Numbered from the stretch's first letter, positions 1 to 6,176 are shown. The stretch is 9,407 nucleotides of DNA from Planctomycetota bacterium (GCA_022447405.1 JAKVCE010000059.1:1-9407); one strand, 5' to 3'. Numbers and translations are program-made. Notes: generated by a model not told the origin, from the sequence alone.

Positions 1-1755
1 GATGACCCTGCGACCAACCTCGTCATCTCGGATGCTGCCTCCGATCAGGTGCAGCCCATGATCGCACCCACGGCAGACGGCGGCTGCTATATCAGTTGGT
101 TCGACGGCATCGCGAACGGCTTTGATGTGCGCCTGCAAAAGCTCGACGCTGACGGGGATGAAGAGTGGGCGCACGGAGGGGTCTTGGTCATCGACCGAGG
201 GTTCAGCTCCACGCAGGCCTACGGGCTCGATGTCGACGCCGCTGGGAACGCCCTCGTCACAGCGCGCGATGACAGCGGCGCTGGCGTGCAGATCAGCGCC
301 GCGCAGGTCACCCCTCTGGGTGTGGTCTCCTGGGCGGTCACCCTGACGAACACCTCGGCGTTTGTCGCCGCCCCTAAGATCGCAGGGACCTCTGATGGTG
401 GAGCGGTCGTCGCTTGGACTCAGGACGCCGCGGTCATGGTGCAGCGCCTAGACGCAGCAGGCGCGCCCCAGTGGGGTACAGGCCTCAGCCTCACTCCCTC
501 TGCGGGGACCTACTCGGTCGCGGATCTCCACGACGCAGGCGCGGACATCATCCTCTCCATGGTCCACCAGACGGGCGCGATGTTCTGGTCTCCCAAGCAC
601 CTCGTCGCCCAGAAGTTCGATACGTCAGGGCTCCCGCTCTGGGGGGCTCAGCCCGTGCCCATCTACAACTCGGGCTCACTGCAGATCGGGAACTATCCGC
701 CCTTCATCACGGACGGGAGCGGCGGCGCTGTCTTCACTTGGTACAGCTCGAGCCCGCTGCAGTGCTACGCACAGCGCGTCTTGAGTAACGGACAGAAGGC
801 CTTCCCGAACAACCAGGTCGTGTCCTTCAACACCGGGCAGGTCCGGGTCGACCCGTCGGTCGCGTTCGATGCCGCGAGCGAGTCGACCTACGTCTTCTGG
901 ACCGAGCAAAACCAAGGGCAGTCTCAGTGCGGCCTCTCCGGGCAGAAGTTCAACGGCATCGGAGACAGGCAGTGGACGAACCAAGGCGTCTCCTTGATCC
1001 CTGTCGGCGGTCCCGAGATCCGTCAGGTGAAGACCCAGACGAGCGGTGACGGCGCCTTCGTCTTCTGGACGCACATCCCGGGCTTCGGCAACGACACCTT
1101 GCACGGCGCCCACGTGGACTCGAACGGAGCGTTCGACATCGGCCCCTTTGACGTGAGCTCGACGCCCAGCGGCAAGTCCCGCTTGGACGCAGAGCTCGGG
1201 ACCACGGGGCAGGTGATCCTCGCATGGAGCGACCAGCGCTCTGACGGTGGAGACCTCTTGGCGCAGAACGTCAACCCAGACGGGTCTCTCGGCGGCTCTT
1301 TCGAGGTCGGCTCGGCCTACTGCTTCGGGAGCGGCTGTCCCTGCGGTAACGATGACCCGATCGCGGGCTGTGCGAACGACACAGGCAGCGGCGCGAGCTT
1401 GGAGGCCACAGGCTCGGCGAGCATCGCCTCGGATGATCTCGTGCTCAGGGCGACGAACCTGACCTCGGGGCCGGGGCTCTTCTTCCAGGGTGACAACGCG
1501 GTCAACTCTGGGATGGGGAATCCCTTCGGTGACGGCTTGCGCTGCGCCGGGGGGAGCGTCGTCCGTCTCGAGGTGCGCTTCGCCAACGCGGGGAACGGCT
1601 TCACCACCGAGACCACCATCTCGATCGCGACGAAGGGCGGAGTGAGCGCTGGGCAGACCAAGCGCTACCAGTTCTGGTATCGCGACACCGGCAGCTCGCC
1701 TTGCGGGAGCCTCTTCAACCTGAGCAGCGGCTACGAGCTCGTCTGGCAGGCCTGA
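1..1755 (+). CDS. Large secreted repeat protein, 3' part, with planctomycetal C-terminal module
   Basis: The frame is open from base 1, so the start and any signal peptide lie upstream; the Met at 49 is probably internal. The 584 visible residues show about eight degenerate repeats of roughly 55 residues with a core like 'VxxQKLDxxGxxxW', beginning near bases 124, 298, 433, 604, 763, 931, 1096 and 1258. Each is preceded by a 'DGGAVVAWT'-like strand. This pattern suggests a beta-propeller or similar all-beta fold, which is inference. From about 1309 a different module follows: a Cys-rich linker (Cys codons at 1321, 1336, 1342, 1369), then GLFFQG, FGDGLRCAGG, FWYRD and a terminal PCGS/FNL/WQA segment (Cys at 1543 and 1702). 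The last gene of the window ends with the same module. The protein is probably exported and may be surface-attached or released. No catalytic motif was seen, so the role is unknown. It converges on the redoxin gene with an 11-bp gap. Confidence 0.85.
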   Translation, partial: DDPATNLVISDAASDQVQPMIAPTADGGCYISWFDGIANGFDVRLQKLDADGDEEWAHGGVLVIDRGFSSTQAYGLDVDAAGNALVTARDDSGAGVQISAAQVTPLGVVSWAVTLTNTSAFVAAPKIAGTSDGGAVVAWTQDAAVMVQRLDAAGAPQWGTGLSLTPSAGTYSVADLHDAGADIILSMVHQTGAMFWSPKHLVAQKFDTSGLPLWGAQPVPIYNSGSLQIGNYPPFITDGSGGAVFTWYSSSPLQCYAQRVLSNGQKAFPNNQVVSFNTGQVRVDPSVAFDAASESTYVFWTEQNQGQSQCGLSGQKFNGIGDRQWTNQGVSLIPVGGPEIRQVKTQTSGDGAFVFWTHIPGFGNDTLHGAHVDSNGAFDIGPFDVSSTPSGKSRLDAELGTTGQVILAWSDQRSDGGDLLAQNVNPDGSLGGSFEVGSAYCFGSGCPCGNDDPIAGCANDTGSGASLEATGSASIASDDLVLRATNLTSGPGLFFQGDNAVNSGMGNPFGDGLRCAGGSVVRLEVRFANAGNGFTTETTISIATKGGVSAGQTKRYQFWYRDTGSSPCGSLFNLSSGYELVWQA

Positions 1756-1756
1756 T

Positions 1757-1769
1757 TGAGCGTCGCTCA
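1757..1769. repeat. Short palindrome at a convergent gene junction
   Basis: The sequence is TGAGCG, a central T, then CGCTCA. It is a perfect 6-1-6 inverted repeat that can fold as a 5-bp hairpin with loop GTC. It starts just after the stop codon of the upstream secreted-protein gene and includes the stop codon of the converging redoxin gene. There is no T-run on either side, so it would be a weak terminator at best. Confidence 0.4.
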
Positions 1770-2450
1770 GTTCGCGTACTTCACGCCGCAGCCGTAAGGC
1801 GAGACGGGCTCGGGGCAGGCCTCTCCCTTGGAGATCGCCTCGATCGCGCCCTGGACGTAGTTCGCGTATTCCCCGGAGCCGTTGCCCATCGGCGCGTTGT
1901 CGAGCGCGCCCGCGTACCTCAGGACGAAGTCCTCATCGATCACGTACATGTGCGGCGTGGTCCTGGCCTTGTAGTTCTTGCCGACCGTGCCTGCCGGGTC
2001 AAAGAGGAGCGGATAGTCCATGCCCCAGTCCGCGGCGGACTTGGCGTTCTGCTCAGGGCTCGCGCCTTGCTTCCCGGGCGCGCCAGAGTTGATCGCGAGC
2101 CAGACCACATCTTCACCAGCGCTCGGCATGTCCTTGAGGGGACCGTCCTCGTGGGCCTTCACGACGAAGGGGCAGCCAGGGTTGAACCACTCGAGGACGA
2201 TGGTCTTGCCCCTGTAGTCCGAGAGCTTGTGGACGTCTCCGTTGAGGTCCTTGAGCTCGAAGTTGGGCGCCAGCTCGCCGACTGCTGCGATCCTCGGAGT
2301 CAGGGAGTCGGCGGGGTTCGATTCCTCGGCCGGATCCGGTGAGGCCGCGGCCTCCTCAAAGAGCGGGGCCTCTGTACAACAGGACGCTAAGAGGGCGCAG
2401 AGGGAGAGAGGGATGAAGAGGAGTCGCTCGCTGAGGGGGTGTTGCTTCAT
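1767..2450 (-). CDS. Redoxin (AhpC/TSA, thioredoxin-like) lipoprotein
   Basis: The protein has 227 residues. It starts with a lipoprotein signal whose lipobox LASC places the lipidated Cys at residue 24. An acidic, Ala/Pro-rich linker (about 26-55) follows, then a thioredoxin-fold domain (about 56-205) opening with 'VGELAPNFELKDLNG'. The active site is WFNPGCPF with one Cys (C93), not a CxxC pair. The expected cis-proline is P166 in TTPHMYVID. The C-terminus carries C212 and C221 in a PYGCGVKY motif, which I recall as typical of this redoxin branch. These two Cys could resolve an oxidised C93, but that is inference. It likely acts as an envelope peroxidase or thiol oxidoreductase facing the periplasm. 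It lies downstream of the repeat lipoprotein on the same strand, but a hairpin separates them, so it probably has its own promoter. No clear Shine-Dalgarno was seen. Confidence 0.88.
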   Translation of the reverse strand: MKQHPLSERLLFIPLSLCALLASCCTEAPLFEEAAASPDPAEESNPADSLTPRIAAVGELAPNFELKDLNGDVHKLSDYRGKTIVLEWFNPGCPFVVKAHEDGPLKDMPSAGEDVVWLAINSGAPGKQGASPEQNAKSAADWGMDYPLLFDPAGTVGKNYKARTTPHMYVIDEDFVLRYAGALDNAPMGNGSGEYANYVQGAIEAISKGEACPEPVSPYGCGVKYAN

Positions 2451-2457
2451 GGCGGAG

Positions 2458-2463
2458 AGGATA
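2458..2463 (-). promoter_or_regulatory. Possible -10 element of the redoxin gene
   Basis: On the minus strand this reads TATCCT (4 of 6 to TATAAT), 7 nt before the ATG. It sits just after the hairpin that closes the upstream gene. No convincing -35 was found. If real, the transcript would be nearly leaderless, fitting the lack of a Shine-Dalgarno. Confidence 0.25.
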
Positions 2464-2469
2464 CGAAGA

Positions 2470-2503
2470 AGGGCCCGGGCCTCCTAGCGGAGACCCGGGC
2501 CCT
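2470..2503 (-). terminator. Strong hairpin terminator after the repeat lipoprotein gene
   Basis: The arms AGGGCCCGGG (2470-2479) and CCCGGGCCCT (2494-2503) pair perfectly over 10 bp. Inside, after one C/A mismatch, CTCC (2481-2484) pairs with GGAG (2489-2492) around a TAGC loop. In the minus direction it begins 19 nt after the lipoprotein stop codon and is followed by TTCTTCG, a short interrupted T-run. It would end or attenuate transcription before the redoxin gene. Confidence 0.72.
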
Positions 2504-2522
2504 GTACTCGGACTCAGAGGGC

Positions 2523-3209
2523 TCAGTTGCCCTTGGTCTTGCCAGTTTCAGTCGGCTTACCAGCGTCAGTCGGCTTCTCTTTGGAGCCAGTGTCCTTGGA
2601 GGGCTTCTCTTTGGAGCCAGTGTCCTTGGAGGGCTTCTCTTTGGTCGACTTGGAGGGCTTGCCCTCGGCCTTGTCGTCGCCGCCGAGCGTGACCGTACCA
2701 GTCTTCACCTTGCCAACTTCGGAGGCCTTGCGGACGCCGGGGGTAGCGGTGGGGTTGGCGGGGTCAGCGATGAGCTTCGCCTCTTTGCCGTCAGCAGTCT
2801 TGCCGCCGAAGGGGTTCACGGTGCCGGTCTTGATCTTGCCGGTCTCGGAGACCTTGCGGGTGCCGGGCGTAGCAGAGGGAGTCGCACCGTCAGCCGTCAG
2901 GTTGGAGGTGTCCGCGAAGGGATTGATGGTCTTCTTCTTCGGGTCGATGCCGTGGCGCTCGACGATCCTGGTCTGGGGGCTGCTGGTGTCGCTGTTGGTG
3001 CTGTCACCGCTGCTGCCGCCGAAGGGGTTGACGGTTCCTGTCTTGGGATCGTTCGCGGCGCTGGCGCCGTGATCGCTCGAGAAGGAGACGGTCTTCATCG
3101 TCGGCTCGGCGTTGGCGTCCGGGCTGGTCGTTGAGTTCGCTGCGGTTTCAGCTTCGCCGCACGCGACGAGGCAGGCGCACAGCACGGGGGAGAGATGGAG
3201 CAGTTTCAT
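2523..3209 (-). CDS. Unrecognised lipoprotein with TGTVNPFGG repeats and Lys-rich tail
   Basis: I do not recognise this 228-residue protein. The start was chosen because MKLLHLSPVLCACLVAC is a compact lipoprotein signal with lipobox LVAC and lipidated C17. The frame extends upstream, and a Met at 3233 (adding MAAEGRRH) is possible. The mature part looks disordered and low in complexity. Four degenerate units of about 36-42 residues end in KTGTVNPFGG (56-65), KKTINPFAD (92-100), KTGTVNPFGG (127-136) and KTGTVTLGG (169-177). The two central units share 'ATPGxRKxSExGKxKTGTV'. The tail from residue 178 is rich in Lys, Pro, Ser and Thr, with two near-exact copies of EKPSKDTGSK encoded by a tandem DNA repeat. 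Gly at +2 after C17 suggests outer-membrane sorting. The basic tail might bind an acidic surface such as polysaccharide or nucleic acid, but this is speculation. It is probably monocistronic, with its promoter in the gap upstream. Confidence 0.78.
   Translation of the reverse strand: MKLLHLSPVLCACLVACGEAETAANSTTSPDANAEPTMKTVSFSSDHGASAANDPKTGTVNPFGGSSGDSTNSDTSSPQTRIVERHGIDPKKKTINPFADTSNLTADGATPSATPGTRKVSETGKIKTGTVNPFGGKTADGKEAKLIADPANPTATPGVRKASEVGKVKTGTVTLGGDDKAEGKPSKSTKEKPSKDTGSKEKPSKDTGSKEKPTDAGKPTETGKTKGN
2572..2644. repeat. Exact 30-bp tandem repeat, 2.4 copies, inside the lipoprotein gene
   Basis: Bases 2572-2601 are repeated exactly at 2602-2631, and the first 13 bases recur at 2632-2644. 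The period of 30 keeps the reading frame. Each unit encodes ten residues of the EKPSKDTGSK type in the C-terminal tail. Perfect identity at the DNA level suggests recent slippage and possible length variation between strains. Confidence 0.92.
2679..3044 (-). repeat. Degenerate protein-coding repeats (TGTVNPFGG units)
   Basis: The clearest pair is 2802-2873 and 2679-2747, 126 bp apart, which code for near-parallel segments of about 23 residues. Two more diverged units lie towards the N-terminus, ending at NPFGG (3015-3044) and INPFAD. Identity is mainly at protein level, so these are older than the 30-bp tandem repeat. Confidence 0.7.
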
Positions 3210-3270
3210 GTGTCTTCGGCCTTCAGCGGCCATTTGGGTTGAATTGAAAGGAATCGATGCTGATTCGACC

Positions 3271-3285
3271 CGTAGTGTCACTACG
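3271..3285. promoter_or_regulatory. 15-nt palindrome, candidate operator
   Basis: The sequence CGTAGTG, T, CACTACG is a perfect 7-1-7 inverted repeat, 61 bp upstream of the lipoprotein start chosen here. On the minus strand it contains GTGACA, 5 of 6 to a -35 box, but no good -10 sits at the right distance. Its size and position fit a binding site for a dimeric regulator. The regulator is not identifiable from this window. Confidence 0.4.
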
Positions 3286-3497
3286 TGTAGGACGCCTCGG
3301 ATCGTTGGAGTCTTGTGTTCCTCCGATGGACGAAATGTACACGAAAGGCGTGCTCTAAAACCCACTTCATGCGAAAGGACTTAGAATGAGCCTCGATGCA
3401 GCCCTGGCGGCTGCGAAATATAGAAAGTTGCATTAACATTCGCTTTGTAAATGCTGTTTGATGCCGCGTCTTCGTACTCGGGGGGTGGATAAGCGCT

Positions 3498-3546
3498 GTC
3501 GGCTCGGTGAGCGAACCGACGAGCTCAGTGGCGGCGCCGAGCCACT
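3498..3546 (-). terminator. Two adjacent hairpins downstream of the glycosyltransferase gene
   Basis: The first is GTCGG-C-TCG (3498-3506) pairing with CGA-A-CCGAC (3512-3520) around a 5-nt loop. The second is AGTGGC (3527-3532) pairing with GCCACT (3541-3546) around an 8-nt loop. They begin about 75 nt past the stop codon in the minus direction and have no T-run, so a terminator role is only plausible. Confidence 0.25.
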
Positions 3547-3620
3547 TCGAGAGAGGTTGAGGAAGGCGGTCTAGGTGCGGCTTCAGTCGACGCCGATGAG
3601 CACCTGCCCTCCTGGGGTGA

Positions 3621-4739
3621 TCACGTCTCGGCTTGTATGCCTTCGACGAGCTCATCGAGGCGTTCAGCTGTCCGCGCGGCTCCCCAGCGCTCGGCTCGCG
3701 CCCGCATCGCCGCACGCGTGGTCGTGTGTCGGAGTGCGGAAGGGTTGCGGCCAAGCTCAGAGAGGCGACCCGAGAGCTCCCCCTCCTGATAGAGGTGGGC
3801 GGCGAGCTCCTCCCCAAGGACCTCCGGATAGGCGAGGCGGTCGGGCACGAGCGGGGTGCAGCCCGCCGCGAGCCCCTCCGCGACCGCCATCCCAAAGAAC
3901 TCGTGCAGGGCGGTGGAGGCCACGACATCAGCGGATCCCAAGAGCGCCGCGTAGCTCGCGCGGTCCGGGGCGTAGCCCTCGTGGACCAGCTGTGGCTCGA
4001 GCTCCTTCAGCATGACCTCCAGCCCTGGCGGGGTGGACTCGAAGCGCTCTCCCAAGAGGAGGAGCTCAAGCTCGCTCCCTGCCCGAACCGCCGAAGCGCA
4101 GGCAGCCAGGAAGGCGTGCGGGTCCTTGTCGTGCTCCCAGCGGTGGTTGAAGGCGACGCGCAGCGGCCCCTCGCCACCGCTCCCGAGGGGGATGGTCTCC
4201 AGGTCCACGCCAGGGCAGATGACCGCCGCCCCCTCAAGCTTCGCGAGCAGCTCGACGCGCGGGTTGGGCTTTGGGAGCTGCGCGAAGAGGTCGAGGGCGG
4301 CGCGCTGAAACTCCGCCCGATGCCACGCGGAGTTGAAGGCGACGGCGTCTGCGCGCAGGCAGGAGAGGATGTTGGTGAAGCCGAGGTGGAAGTCGGGCTC
4401 CACCTCCCCGTCTTGTCCCGGGTAGGTGAGCTGATTCTCGTGGAAGTAGAGGAGCGAGGGGACCTCCGACCAGGCCGCAGGGAGGAAGCCCAGGAGGGAG
4501 GGGAGGTCTACGTAGTCGCTCACGAAGAGCGCGTCCGGGGGCGCTGTCCCCTTGAGGCGCCGGGCAAGCTCCCACGCGCCAGCGCGCATGCGCCACCGCC
4601 AGTGGCGAGCCTTGAGCCCCTCGGTTCGGACCCTGTGGCGGCTGCGCTCCGCCCACCCCTCGAGGAAGACGGCGTGTGAGCCGCCCAGCCAGGGCTCCAG
4701 CGCGAGGATGTCGAGGGCGCGTTTCACGCGGCGGAGCAT
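3621..4739 (-). CDS. Glycosyltransferase of the tRNA-queuosine mannosyltransferase (QTMAN/GTDC1, DUF3524) type
   Basis: This 372-residue protein has the two-part layout of the family: an N-terminal DUF3524 domain (about 8-175) and a C-terminal GT-B (GT4-like) domain (about 190-365). Signature stretches are LEPWLGGSHAVFLEGW (14-29), YFHENQLTYP (98-107), FNHRWEHDKDP (197-207) and STALHEFFGMAVAE (275-288). The last holds an E-x7-E pair (E280, E288) typical of retaining GT-B enzymes. The vertebrate member, QTMAN, mannosylates queuosine at the wobble base of tRNA-Asp. By homology this protein may glycosylate queuosine or a related acceptor in the cytoplasm, but the bacterial substrate is inference. 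There is no signal peptide. The start at 4739 puts the first motif near the N-terminus as in relatives and leaves a 48-bp gap to the divergent HD gene; an in-frame ATG at 4766 is the alternative. No other queuosine gene is in the window. Confidence 0.85.
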   Translation of the reverse strand: MLRRVKRALDILALEPWLGGSHAVFLEGWAERSRHRVRTEGLKARHWRWRMRAGAWELARRLKGTAPPDALFVSDYVDLPSLLGFLPAAWSEVPSLLYFHENQLTYPGQDGEVEPDFHLGFTNILSCLRADAVAFNSAWHRAEFQRAALDLFAQLPKPNPRVELLAKLEGAAVICPGVDLETIPLGSGGEGPLRVAFNHRWEHDKDPHAFLAACASAVRAGSELELLLLGERFESTPPGLEVMLKELEPQLVHEGYAPDRASYAALLGSADVVASTALHEFFGMAVAEGLAAGCTPLVPDRLAYPEVLGEELAAHLYQEGELSGRLSELGRNPSALRHTTTRAAMRARAERWGAARTAERLDELVEGIQAET

Positions 4740-4748
4740 AGCCCACGT

Positions 4749-4754
4749 TAGAAT
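4749..4754 (+). promoter_or_regulatory. Possible -10 element of the HD phosphohydrolase gene
   Basis: TAGAAT matches TATAAT at 5 of 6 bases and lies 33 nt before the ATG, leaving room for a short leader that carries the Shine-Dalgarno at 4772-4778. No good -35 hexamer is at the usual distance. The box falls upstream of the glycosyltransferase start used here, inside a 48-bp divergent gap. Confidence 0.35.
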
Positions 4755-4771
4755 GCGGGGCCCCATTCAGC

Positions 4772-4778
4772 GGGGGAG
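4772..4778 (+). promoter_or_regulatory. Ribosome binding site of the HD phosphohydrolase gene
   Basis: GGGGGAG lies 9 nt before the ATG at 4788. It is the only purine-rich, Shine-Dalgarno-like stretch in the window that clearly supports a start codon, and it fixes this start. Confidence 0.55.
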
Positions 4779-4787
4779 ACTCTCGCG

Positions 4788-6161
4788 ATGTCCGCCTCAA
4801 AGAAGTTCAGCGTCCTCAGAGACCCCGTCCACGGCGACGTGTATCTCTCCCACGAGGAGCTCGCCGTCCTCGACACGCGAGAGATGCAGCGCCTGCGCGG
4901 GATCAAGCAGCTCGGCACGGCTTACCTCGTCTACCCGGGCGCCGTGCACACGCGCTTCGACCACTTGATCGGCGCCTTGCACGTCACGGGGAAGATGATC
5001 GACTCCGTGAACAAGAACGCGGAGCTCGACCCCTCCGGTTGCCTCGCGATCGGAGAGGGAGAGGCGCGCATCATCCGCCTCGCCGCGTTGATCCACGACA
5101 TCACGCACATCCCCTTCGGCCACTCGATCGAAGACCAGGACGGGATCTTCCCGCGACACGACTCCGACTATCGCTTCCGCCGAGCGCTAGAGAGGACGAC
5201 CGAGCTCGGCCAAGTCCTCGAGGGCATGGGCGTGAGAGAGGACGTGCTCTCCTGCCTGCTCCCCGAAGGGGCGGAGGGTCGCCGTGACCTCCCCGCCTAC
5301 TGGACTCAGGTCTTCGCGGGCACCGTGGCCTCGGACATCCTCGACTACCTCGCGCGCGACGCCTACTTCACGGGCCTCCAATTCTCCGTCGACTCGCGGG
5401 TCACGAGCTACTTCAAGATCGATCGCGCCAGCGGCAACCTCTTCATCGACCTCGCCAAGCACGAGCTCCTGCGCGAAGACATCCTCTCGGAGATCGTGCG
5501 CTTGCTTGAGGCGCGCTACTACTTCTCAGAGCGGGTCTACTACCACCACGCGAAGGTCGTGGCTGGAGCGATGGTCGCGCGCGCTGTTGAGATGGCGCTC
5601 TCGGTGGGAGCCGTTACGGAGGAGGACTTCTACGACCAGACAGACGCGTCCGTGCTCGAGCTCATCGAGCGCCGGATGGAGGAGAAGGACCCTGAGGTGC
5701 GCAGAAAGGTCACGACGCTCTGCGAGAGCTTCCGGGCTCGCCGCCTCTACAAGCGCGCGTGCGTCTTCCCGCGCTATGAGAACGAGAGCGTCCAGAGCGA
5801 GCTCGTCGCGCGCTTCTTCTCCGAGGGCGGCGCCGCCAACCGGCGGGACGCGGAGGAGCGCATTACAGACCTCGTCCGCTTCGCCACCGGGTGTGAGGTC
5901 GACGTCATCGTCTACTGCCCCGCGCGCCGGATGCAGCTGAAGGAGGCGCGCATCCACGTGCGCTGGCCTGGCGAGGAGGGCGTCCAGCCGCTCGCCAAGT
6001 TCGCCGAGCGTGTCCCGCGCCTCTCCGACCTCGAGCGCAGCTACCGCGACCTCTGGAAGTTCTACGTCTTCGCCGACACGGACGACCCTGAGCTCCTCGC
6101 GAAGGTGCGCGAGGTCGCAGCGGGCGAGCTCGGTCAGGCGACGAACGCGTACTCCGCCTGA
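4788..6161 (+). CDS. HD-superfamily phosphohydrolase, dGTPase/SAMHD1-like (COG1078 type)
   Basis: This 457-residue cytoplasmic protein opens with RDPVHGDVYLS and MQRLRGIKQLGTAYLVYPGA, both typical of the COG1078/SAMHD1-like group. The HD metal and catalytic set is complete: H59 in HTRFDH, H103-D104 in LIHDITHIPFGH, and D183 in SDILDYLARD (aligned by eye with SAMHD1 H167, H206/D207 and D311). H107 and H112 are also present. The all-helical HD core covers about 10-275. The remainder is a mixed region that in relatives is involved in oligomerisation or nucleotide control. The expected reaction is hydrolysis of dNTPs to nucleoside and triphosphate, and the nucleotide preference cannot be read from sequence. 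Length is usual for the family. It is divergent from the glycosyltransferase, likely single-gene, and converges on the cytochrome gene with a 10-bp gap. No defence-type partner domains are fused or adjacent, so a housekeeping nucleotide-pool role is the simplest reading. Confidence 0.9.
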   Translation: MSASKKFSVLRDPVHGDVYLSHEELAVLDTREMQRLRGIKQLGTAYLVYPGAVHTRFDHLIGALHVTGKMIDSVNKNAELDPSGCLAIGEGEARIIRLAALIHDITHIPFGHSIEDQDGIFPRHDSDYRFRRALERTTELGQVLEGMGVREDVLSCLLPEGAEGRRDLPAYWTQVFAGTVASDILDYLARDAYFTGLQFSVDSRVTSYFKIDRASGNLFIDLAKHELLREDILSEIVRLLEARYYFSERVYYHHAKVVAGAMVARAVEMALSVGAVTEEDFYDQTDASVLELIERRMEEKDPEVRRKVTTLCESFRARRLYKRACVFPRYENESVQSELVARFFSEGGAANRRDAEERITDLVRFATGCEVDVIVYCPARRMQLKEARIHVRWPGEEGVQPLAKFAERVPRLSDLERSYRDLWKFYVFADTDDPELLAKVREVAAGELGQATNAYSA

Positions 6162-6176
6162 GCAGGACGACTCAGG
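6157..6176. repeat. Inverted repeat containing both stop codons of a convergent pair
   Basis: CCTGAG (6157-6162) and CTCAGG (6171-6176) flank an 8-nt spacer. The left arm contains the stop of the HD gene and the right arm the stop of the cytochrome gene. No T-run follows in either direction, so it could slow polymerase only weakly. Confidence 0.4.

Larger units (their letters stand above)
3210..3620. other. 411-bp gene-free region, AT-richer than its surroundings
   Basis: No convincing gene was seen here on either strand; long frames crossing it are extensions or shadows of neighbours. By hand count 3241-3480 is 117/240 G+C (49%), against about two-thirds in nearby genes. It holds the upstream region of the repeat lipoprotein (including a 15-nt palindrome), an AT-rich patch near 3411-3460, and two hairpins (3498-3546) beyond the glycosyltransferase stop codon. 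A small RNA or leader could be hidden here, but nothing specific supports it. Confidence 0.6.

Noticed and set aside
2572..2644. CRISPR-like array
   Set aside because: The 30-bp units are directly adjacent with no spacers and lie in frame within a coding gene.
2439..3134. 231-residue plus-strand ORF across the redoxin/lipoprotein region
   Set aside because: It is antisense to a gene with a clean lipoprotein signal and repeats. Its protein is Leu/Gly-biased with no motif, as expected for an antisense frame in GC-rich DNA.
3210..3365. Upstream start for the repeat lipoprotein (280 residues)
   Set aside because: It would bury the lipoprotein signal 52 residues into the protein and place the palindrome inside the coding region.
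3382..3387. TAGAAT as a plus-strand promoter
   Set aside because: There is no -35 and no plus-strand gene downstream; AT-richer DNA makes such matches likely by chance.
3281..3928. 215-residue minus-strand ORF crossing the gene-free region and the glycosyltransferase end
   Set aside because: Most of it is an out-of-frame reading of the glycosyltransferase, and its tail has no start signal or motif.
3633..4679. 348-residue plus-strand ORF opposite the glycosyltransferase
   Set aside because: The minus strand has unmistakable DUF3524/GT-B motifs, while the plus frame shows only charged low-information sequence.
4788..6161. HD protein as an anti-phage dNTP-depletion enzyme
   Set aside because: The sequence is an ordinary COG1078-type protein, and no neighbouring gene or mobile element suggests a defence context.
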